A DNA stretch of 64,000 nt from CAIXSC01 sp046349935 (GTDB lineage Bacteria > Planctomycetota > Planctomycetia > Pirellulales > Pirellulaceae). The notes under the pieces are model-generated. The model saw only the letters and a list, made by a program, of their open reading frames with translations. It ran no database searches and was not told the origin of the DNA. The stretch spans positions 1 to 64,000 of the forward strand of contig JAXMBK010000016.1 of assembly GCA_046349935.1 (NCBI GenBank), written 5' to 3'. How positions within the stretch are numbered: position 1 is the first letter of the stretch; each line of letters begins with the position of its first letter. This document shows positions 58,533-64,000 of this stretch, one piece after another. A program made the position numbers and the translations under genes.

Positions 58533-59930
58533 TCATCGAGCAACTTCTCCGCGGATGCGGCGAGCCTTAGGGTCGTACTGGGGATTCTCGCCGCGGGGGA
58601 GGGCCGCCTGAGTCCGTTCCTGCCACTGCTTCAAGATGCTGGCGAGCTCGTTCGACTTTGCAATCTCGGTCGACGCCAAATCGTGCATCTCGCGCGGATC
58701 GTCATGGAGGTTGTACCGTTCGTACTTGCCGCCTTGTTCGAAGAACTCCACGAGTTTCCAGTCGCCGACTCGCACGGCGCTAGCGGGCGTCGCTCGTCCC
58801 ACGTAACAGGGAAAGTGCCAAAACAAGGGTCGATCCACAAGCGGCTCTCCCCCGTTCGCTGCGGCGGACAGACTGACGCCGTCCAACCCGCGCGCCCGCA
58901 CGTCGTCGCCGCCCGCCCACTCCAACAATGTTGGATACAAGTCGATCGTGGAAACCGGATTCGTCACTTTCAATCCCGGCTTGGCGAACCGGGGACCGGA
59001 CATCATGAGCGGCACGCGGATGCCGCCTTCGTAAAGTTCTCCTTTGCCGCCTCGCAATGGCGAGTTGTAGCGCGACGTGCCGCCGTTATCCGAGGTGAAT
59101 ACGATGACCGTATCGTCAGCCAGCTCCCGTCGCTTCAACCAGTCGACGATTCGTCCCACATTGTCGTCGACCGCTTGGATGGTCGCCGCGTAGTCTGGGT
59201 CGTTGCGTCGATCCTGCGATGCGTCCGCCTTGCGCTGATACTTCTCTCGCAAATTGGGTTTGGGATTGAAAGGCGCATGGACCGCATGATCGGCCAAGTA
59301 CACCAAGAACGGCCGCTCGCGATTCGCCTCCGTGAACTTCAACACTTCATCAGTCAGCCGATCGCTCAAGTAGTTCCCCTGGTCGTCGAAGTATTCATCC
59401 TTGCCGAAACCAATCGATTCGGGAAACACGACCGTCTGAAAACCTTGACCGCCCGGGGTCACGGGGCCTCGTCGACCGCGTCCTAAGTTCCACATTCCGA
59501 AGAAGGCCGTTGCGTATCCGCGGGCCGCCAGCGCCTCGGCGACCGTCACGAAGTCCGTCGCCAACTCGGCCTTGCTCTCGGCCGCTTGGAGTCGATGCCA
59601 AGGTGAACCAGGAGGCTGTCTCGGATCGACCACCGTATAGACGCCGTGACGCGGCGTCCACTTTCCCGACATTAAGCAGGCGCGCGTGGGCGCACAGTTG
59701 GGCGCAGAAGCATACGCTTGGGTGAACACGACGCCTGACTTGGCGAGTTGATCGAGATGCGGCGTTTCGACGAACTCATTCCCCATAAAGCCCACGTCGC
59801 GCCATCCCAGGTCGTCGGACAGGATCAGCACGATGTTGGGCGGGCGTTCCGCGGCGTCGACTCCGCAACTTGAAACAGCGACGGCGATCAGCCCAACGAA
59901 CGCGAGCATCAACAACGATTGGAATCTCAT
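58533..59930 (-). CDS. sulfatase (type I, formylglycine-dependent), secreted
   Basis: 465 residues with a signal peptide (MRFQSLLMLAFVGLIAVAVSSC, possibly a lipoprotein with Cys22). Sulfatase features are clear: NIVLILSDDLGW at 32-43 holds metal-binding Asp pair, and CAPTR at 79-83 is the CxPxR motif whose Cys79 would be matured to formylglycine by an FGE that is not in this window. ATAFFGMWNLG aligns with the usual GKWHLG segment but has Met and Asn in the place of Lys and His, and FTSDNGG is present. It starts within four bases of the end of the YHYH-PEBP gene (ATGA overlap), so translation is probably coupled. Substrate (sulfated glycan or aryl sulfate) unknown. Confidence 0.94.
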   Translation of the reverse strand: MRFQSLLMLAFVGLIAVAVSSCGVDAAERPPNIVLILSDDLGWRDVGFMGNEFVETPHLDQLAKSGVVFTQAYASAPNCAPTRACLMSGKWTPRHGVYTVVDPRQPPGSPWHRLQAAESKAELATDFVTVAEALAARGYATAFFGMWNLGRGRRGPVTPGGQGFQTVVFPESIGFGKDEYFDDQGNYLSDRLTDEVLKFTEANRERPFLVYLADHAVHAPFNPKPNLREKYQRKADASQDRRNDPDYAATIQAVDDNVGRIVDWLKRRELADDTVIVFTSDNGGTSRYNSPLRGGKGELYEGGIRVPLMMSGPRFAKPGLKVTNPVSTIDLYPTLLEWAGGDDVRARGLDGVSLSAAANGGEPLVDRPLFWHFPCYVGRATPASAVRVGDWKLVEFFEQGGKYERYNLHDDPREMHDLASTEIAKSNELASILKQWQERTQAALPRGENPQYDPKARRIRGEVAR

Positions 59931-61588
59931 GGGCGTTCATACTCGACGTCGAGCGTCGTGTGTGCGAGCGTGATGTCTGTAATGGAATCGAGCAACTTGG
60001 CGCGGTCGGTCGCGGACGCAGGCAGATTCAGCGTCCGAGACAAGGCGAACACCGTGATGTGATAAACCTTCACTCCCGGACCGCGGGAACACATTGGGTC
60101 GTACGCGGCCTGGCGTCGATCATTGAGCCCGACGACGCCGATGCCGATCGCCTTGGCGGGCAGAGACGTCGTCGTCGCTGGAATGTCGTAAACCAGCCAA
60201 TACGACTTTTCGCGATCGGGCGCTGAGTGCCAGATGCTCACGGCGAACGACTTCGTTCCCGGCGGCGGTTCACTCCACGCGATCGCCGGCGACTGCCCTT
60301 TGCCGTCGCAGGTGCAGTCGACGGCAAGACGTCCACGCGAATCCAGCGAACTACTCGAGACGCGCAAACTTGATTTCGCATCTCCGGCTTTCGAGTTTGC
60401 GGGGGTGGAATTCCGCGGCGGGGCGTCCCGAGCGGGTTGCTCAGGCTTTACCGTGGGACGCGAGCGCACGGGACGTTCGCGAGGGGGCGAGTAATTCTCG
60501 GTCGTTGTGCGTCCCTGCGGATCCACAAACACAAACCGCGTCGCTCCATCCTGTCCGATCGAGTAACTGACAGTTCCCTTTCGACCGCCCACTTCGTAGG
60601 TCAGCCGAAAGTTGGCTGGGCTCGTCTCCTGGTAGGCCGTGATGCGCCCTCCGCGCAGCGGCGGCAACGCCGGTCGCAACGGATTCGCTCGCGGCTGCGG
60701 GTCGACTTGCCCTTCCCGTTCGACGACCTCGCCGTGAAACCCGCCGTTCAAGTACGGGTACTTCTTCGTCGAGTGGTAATGGTAGTCGCCATCCTCCCCC
60801 ACGTGTCCATTAAACGCGTCCAAATCCTTGGGCGTCGATCCATCCGGCTCGAGGTAGCCGTAGATTGGATAACCATCCAGTGCGTACGCAATCGGACGTC
60901 CGGCCCCGACGATCTTTTCGAGATGCACCGGCGGCAAATGATAGTGATAGTCGTCCGCGCGACCGCAGTGGCCGCCGAATTCGTCGAGTTCCCCGACGAG
61001 GAATGCATCTTCGCCGCGATTATTGAGGGGATTGAAAATGGGGATGCCGTTCACCGCCAGCGCGATCGCTCCGCGCAAGAACTCCCCTTTCGTCGAACGA
61101 GGATTCTTCGCCGGCGTCGGCTCGAGCGGTATTCGCCACGCATTCTCGCCCCGATACGCCTGAGGGAGCGGAACTTGTTGCTGCCAGGCGGTGATACCAA
61201 CCATCATCGGATGAGCCGGAATTCCGTTCGACTCGACATACAAGAATCGAGCATCGCTTCGAATCGCGACCGCCCTTCTCTGAACAAACGGCTCGAAGTC
61301 CGCGGCGACGTCGCGCTGCGATTTCGCTGGCGCCGGAACCGTCGTGAAGTGGGCGTCGTCGTCAACCTCCGCGGGCGACTCTGATTTGGCGGAACGCGCG
61401 CCGTGTGCGTGCCAAGGATGGGCGCTCGCCGACGGGCTCATGCATACGGCGAAGCCGAACCAGAGCGCGAAGACGCTCAGCCGGATTCCTCTGCGCACTC
61501 CCCGGAAGCAGCTCGCGCAACAACTAATCCTGCGACTTACTAGTTCCACGGTTCTTGCCGCCTCGTTTGGAAGGTTTCGCTTGTCCAT
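59927..61588 (-). CDS. YHYH domain - PEBP (YbhB-like) fusion protein, secreted
   Basis: About 553 residues from ATG 61588; GTG 61549 is a possible later start that overlaps the sulfatase gene less. A hydrophobic signal (about 37-56, IRLSVFALWFGFAVCMSPSASA) suggests export. YHYH domain: motifs YHYH at 214-217 and 269-272, with LALAVNGIPIFNPLNNRGEDAF and PIAYALDGYPIYGYLEPDGST. After a Pro/Arg-rich linker comes a phosphatidylethanolamine-binding protein domain (about 407-553): CDGKGQSPAIAWSEPPPGTKSFAVSIWHSAPDREKSYWLVYDIPA and GPGVKVYHITVFAL. Histidines could bind metal. This fusion sits between two sulfatase genes, overlapping one by 65 bases and the other by 4, so all belong to one transcript. 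Function unknown. Confidence 0.85.
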   Translation of the reverse strand: MDKRNLPNEAARTVELVSRRISCCASCFRGVRRGIRLSVFALWFGFAVCMSPSASAHPWHAHGARSAKSESPAEVDDDAHFTTVPAPAKSQRDVAADFEPFVQRRAVAIRSDARFLYVESNGIPAHPMMVGITAWQQQVPLPQAYRGENAWRIPLEPTPAKNPRSTKGEFLRGAIALAVNGIPIFNPLNNRGEDAFLVGELDEFGGHCGRADDYHYHLPPVHLEKIVGAGRPIAYALDGYPIYGYLEPDGSTPKDLDAFNGHVGEDGDYHYHSTKKYPYLNGGFHGEVVEREGQVDPQPRANPLRPALPPLRGGRITAYQETSPANFRLTYEVGGRKGTVSYSIGQDGATRFVFVDPQGRTTTENYSPPRERPVRSRPTVKPEQPARDAPPRNSTPANSKAGDAKSSLRVSSSSLDSRGRLAVDCTCDGKGQSPAIAWSEPPPGTKSFAVSIWHSAPDREKSYWLVYDIPATTTSLPAKAIGIGVVGLNDRRQAAYDPMCSRGPGVKVYHITVFALSRTLNLPASATDRAKLLDSITDITLAHTTLDVEYERP

Positions 61589-62954
61589 CGCCTGTGAATT
61601 CGGAATTGAGCGTCGGCGACTGGGCGTCAAGCGCTGTCAATTGAGCCTCTAGCTCCCGACGCAGTTCGGCCGCCTTTTGAGGCATCTTGGCCGCGAGGTT
61701 CTGACGTTCGCTGACATCGTTCGCCAGGTCATAAAGTTCGAGGCGATCGTCCTCATAGAACCGAAACAGCTTCCAGTCGCCCGAGATGACGGCCGTGTGC
61801 GGGCCGTCAGGGCCTTGATAGTGAGGAAAGTGAAATAGGAGCGTCGTGCGGTCGCGATTCACGCTGCCGCCGCCGCGTGCGAGTAGGTTGACGAGGCTTC
61901 CCCCATCGAGATGGGACGGCAACTGGTCGTGCGGGACTCGCGCCCATTCGCAGAACGTCGGCAACCAGTCGTAGCCCACGACGCGCACATGACACCACGA
62001 ACCCGGCGCAACGCCGGGGCCGCGCACGATCAGCGGCACTCGAATGCCGCCTTCCCACACGCCGCCCTTCCCGCCTCGCAAGGCGCCTCGCTTCGAACCG
62101 CCGCCCGCGCCGTTGTCCGACGTGTAGATGACATAAGTGTTTTCTGCCGCCCCCAGTCGATCGACAGCGGACAGGACCCGCCCTACGCCGTCGTCCAGCT
62201 CTTCCGTCATGGCTGCCCGCGCAATCGCCTTCTCGTTCTGGCCGTTCCATTCTCGACGATATCGTTCCAAAGTCGCGCGCCGAGCATTTTCCGAAGCATG
62301 TAGGGCGTTCCAAGAGAGCTGCACGAAAAAGGGCTTCCCTGCGCGGATTGAACGAGCCATGAATTGCTCGGCCCGCTCGGCCATTCCGAAGATGTCGACT
62401 GGATTCGGGTCCTTGAACTTGTACGCTTGCTCATTTCCCGTATCGCCGTCATGCGCATCGTAGCCATGTTCTCCTGGCCCTCCTCCGCCGAGGTGCCACT
62501 TGCCGAAGTGGGCCGTTGCATAGCCTGCCGTGCGCAGTAGTTCGGCGATGGTGGACTCCTGCGGCGGAATGTTCTTGATCAAACGCGGCTCGACGAGCTT
62601 CATTCCCGCTACGGGCGGCGCGGCTTTTGTCCAATGCAACCGCGCTGGATTCTTGCCGGTCTGAATGCTGATGCGCGTCGGCGAGCACACTGGGGCTGGA
62701 GCATAGGCCGCCGAGAATCGCAGGCCTTGGCTTGCCAGACGTTCGAGATTCGGCGTGCGAAGTCCGGCCCCCTTCGACGACTCCAGGTCGGGATGCATGG
62801 CGACCGAAAGCCCATTCCAAGCCTGGTCGTCGGACAGCATGAAGACAATGTTCGGGCGTTCGTCGTTCGGATTACGAACGCGAGTCGTCTGCACCGCAGG
62901 CTCTACCGTGGGACATAGTGCTGCGAGGATCAGCAGCGGCATGCAGTTCGACAT
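61524..62954 (-). CDS. sulfatase (type I, formylglycine-dependent), secreted
   Basis: 476 residues from ATG 62954, four bases after the preceding stop; a longer frame adds only 11 residues. Signal MSNCMPLLILAALCP. Catalytic motifs: RPNIVFMLSDDQAW (metal Asp pair), CSPTR at 90-94 (Cys90 to formylglycine), HFGKWHLGGGG (Lys/His), and VIYTSDNGAGGGSKRG. The C-terminus is a Gly/Ser/Lys-rich tail. Compared with the 58533 sulfatase it is only loosely similar, so the two likely differ in substrate. With the fused YHYH-PEBP gene and the sulfatase that follows, it forms a minus-strand operon headed by the 62959 gene. No FGE (formylglycine-generating enzyme) is present here. Confidence 0.95.
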   Translation of the reverse strand: MSNCMPLLILAALCPTVEPAVQTTRVRNPNDERPNIVFMLSDDQAWNGLSVAMHPDLESSKGAGLRTPNLERLASQGLRFSAAYAPAPVCSPTRISIQTGKNPARLHWTKAAPPVAGMKLVEPRLIKNIPPQESTIAELLRTAGYATAHFGKWHLGGGGPGEHGYDAHDGDTGNEQAYKFKDPNPVDIFGMAERAEQFMARSIRAGKPFFVQLSWNALHASENARRATLERYRREWNGQNEKAIARAAMTEELDDGVGRVLSAVDRLGAAENTYVIYTSDNGAGGGSKRGALRGGKGGVWEGGIRVPLIVRGPGVAPGSWCHVRVVGYDWLPTFCEWARVPHDQLPSHLDGGSLVNLLARGGGSVNRDRTTLLFHFPHYQGPDGPHTAVISGDWKLFRFYEDDRLELYDLANDVSERQNLAAKMPQKAAELRRELEAQLTALDAQSPTLNSEFTGDGQAKPSKRGGKNRGTSKSQD

Positions 62955-62958
62955 GGAA

Positions 62959-63696
62959 CTACCGCTTTCCCTTCTTCGGAGGTGCATCGGGAACGACGTT
63001 GTTCAGGTTGCGAAAATCAGGACGCTGCTTTCCGTCGGGCGGCGTCTTGGCGACGTATCGAAACAGGACGGTGTTGTCGAGTTCCAGATCGTCGCTCCAA
63101 ATGAACTTCGCCCCCGCGAAGTCGTGATCGAAGTACGGCTGCTTCGGCGAAACCTGCTCGGTCGTGTACTCTTTCGCGTGATTCCAGGAATGGTCGTCGA
63201 AGTCGACGCGAAACCAACCTTCGGGGATCGGCAGGTGCTCGGCACGTGGGTTCTTCACGTCGCGCCCGACCGGCCCGCGCGAAACGACTTTCGCTTTCCA
63301 TTGGTCGTTCGTCGCCGTCCCATCTGAGAACTTCAACACGAACCCTGCGTCGCCGATGTTGGAGTTCGCGTATTCCATTCCGGTCGCCGGATCGGCGTTG
63401 TCCTTCGCCATCACCGCGATCGTCATGGGGTAACTGGGCAGCAGGTCGACGGAGACCACGTTATGCGGCAAGAACGAAATCGAATCGACGGCGACGAGTT
63501 CGCCATTCACGTACAGCATGAACCAGTTGTCGGCGTAGACATTAGCGCGGATCGTATCCGCCATCTGAGGTTTGCGGATCTTTGCGCCTTTCGCAGCGTC
63601 GAAGGTAGGCGATTGGGCGGCAGCGCCCAAAACCAACAGCAAACCAACCACCGCTGTCGCAAACCACGACCAGAATAATCGCAGAGAAGTCTTCAT
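62959..63696 (-). CDS. secreted protein of unknown function, leader of the sulfatase operon
   Basis: 245 residues with a signal (MKTSLRLFWSWFATAVVGLLLVLGAAAQ). The mature part (RANVYADNWFMLYVNGELVAVDSISFLPHNVVSVDLLPSYPMTIAVMAKDNADPATGMEYANSNIGDAGFVLKFSDG; WFRVDFDDHSWNHAKEYTTEQVSPKQPYFDHDFAGAKFIWSDDLELDNTVLFRYV) reads as a beta-sandwich of the carbohydrate-binding type, with many aromatic residues. The stop lies four bases before the sulfatase start. This suggests it binds or presents the same glycan as the sulfatases, which is inference. No catalytic motif. Family name not recognised. Confidence 0.8.
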   Translation of the reverse strand: MKTSLRLFWSWFATAVVGLLLVLGAAAQSPTFDAAKGAKIRKPQMADTIRANVYADNWFMLYVNGELVAVDSISFLPHNVVSVDLLPSYPMTIAVMAKDNADPATGMEYANSNIGDAGFVLKFSDGTATNDQWKAKVVSRGPVGRDVKNPRAEHLPIPEGWFRVDFDDHSWNHAKEYTTEQVSPKQPYFDHDFAGAKFIWSDDLELDNTVLFRYVAKTPPDGKQRPDFRNLNNVVPDAPPKKGKR

Positions 63697-63726
63697 TTGC
63701 CCCTCGGAAGAAAACGGACGTTCGGT

Positions 63727-64000
63727 TTACGGTTCCTGCTCGACAATCCGGTCCGCTTCATGGTGAGCAGCATGCTCATAAAATTGATCCGGCCTCTGCG
63801 TTGCTCCCACCAACGTCAGTCGGATCGTCAGTCGATCCGGCCCATAAGGCATCTCGATGAAGCGCAGCGCGCGAATCTGCCGCGATTGTGCGACGTAGTC
63901 GGCTTCGACGACTCGCGGTCCTCGCTGCCCGCGTCGTCGGACCGCAATCAAAGTCCGAGTCGACTCGTGGCTCGCAACTCCCGGCGGCCTCCCACCATCG
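63727..64000 (-). CDS. hypothetical protein, C-terminal part (runs off the window edge)
   Basis: An open frame from the window end to a stop at 63727, about 90 residues visible (SRQIRALRFIEMPYGPDRLTIRLTLVG, then HAAHHEADRIVEQEP). It lies 30 bases upstream of the sulfatase operon leader on the same strand, so it is probably the operon's earlier gene. No family recognised; the start is outside the window. Confidence 0.55.
   Translation of the reverse strand, partial: DGGRPPGVASHESTRTLIAVRRRGQRGPRVVEADYVAQSRQIRALRFIEMPYGPDRLTIRLTLVGATQRPDQFYEHAAHHEADRIVEQEP

Overview
The window is a continuous stretch of chromosome from a high-GC bacterium of the phylum Planctomycetota, most likely a Pirellulales (Lacipirellula- or Pirellula-like) member. 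This is inferred from gene content: DUF1501, DUF1549/DUF1553, DUF1552, DUF1592-type, DUF1080, DUF3500, TIGR03067 and YHYH proteins, paired sulfatases, many secreted proteins with Sec or Tat signals, and CxxCH cytochrome domains in otherwise uncharacterised secreted proteins. No rRNA, tRNA, CRISPR array, transposase or phage gene was seen.

Layout. 1-7590 (minus): lipoprotein, phytanoyl-CoA-dioxygenase-like enzyme, a three-part EF-hand/deiodinase-like/carboxymuconolactone-decarboxylase-like protein, an AAA ATPase, then the classic DUF1549/DUF1553 plus DUF1501 pair. 7669-12303 (plus): Lhr helicase. 12428-14776 (minus): membrane Ser/Thr kinase. 15060-22767 (plus): DASS transporter, alginate-export-type porin, a carbamate kinase-GTPase fusion, a stand-alone small cytochrome c, a thioredoxin-fold protein and an unknown. 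22862-24649 (minus): DUF885 peptidase-like protein. 24734-33400 (plus): M19 dipeptidase, RlmI-like methyltransferase, TPR-glycosyltransferase-FkbM fusion, sugar isomerase-like protein, peroxiredoxin, double DUF1080 protein and a small unknown. 33612-35342 (minus): lactate-permease-type transporter. 35421-41153 (plus): propeller protein, lipoprotein, CNNM/HlyC-type membrane protein, PH-domain protein. 41135-47317: PaiB-like flavoprotein, a TIGR03067 protein, then DUF3500, DUF1552 and DUF1592-type genes. 47441-53858: epimerase-like SDR, an interrupted secreted gene, an SASA esterase, a five-heme cytochrome gene and a propeller protein. 53972-58518: SprT-like protein and two unrecognised lysine-rich proteins. 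58533-64000 (minus): two sulfatases separated by a YHYH-PEBP fusion, with a secreted beta-rich protein upstream and a partial gene at the window edge.

The most distinctive DNA-level feature is a palindromic repeat (AACAGGCT-TCC-AGCCTGTT core) found at the 3' end of six genes. In every copy the TAG stop codon of the host gene lies just before the palindrome, nearly always as CCGTAG. Two other long palindromes lie between convergent genes whose stops are also TAG next to the arms. The most novel protein-level items are the carbamate kinase-GTPase fusion, the EF-hand/deiodinase-like/CMD fusion with Cys at the selenocysteine position, the YHYH-PEBP fusion, and the unrecognised pair at 54902-58518.
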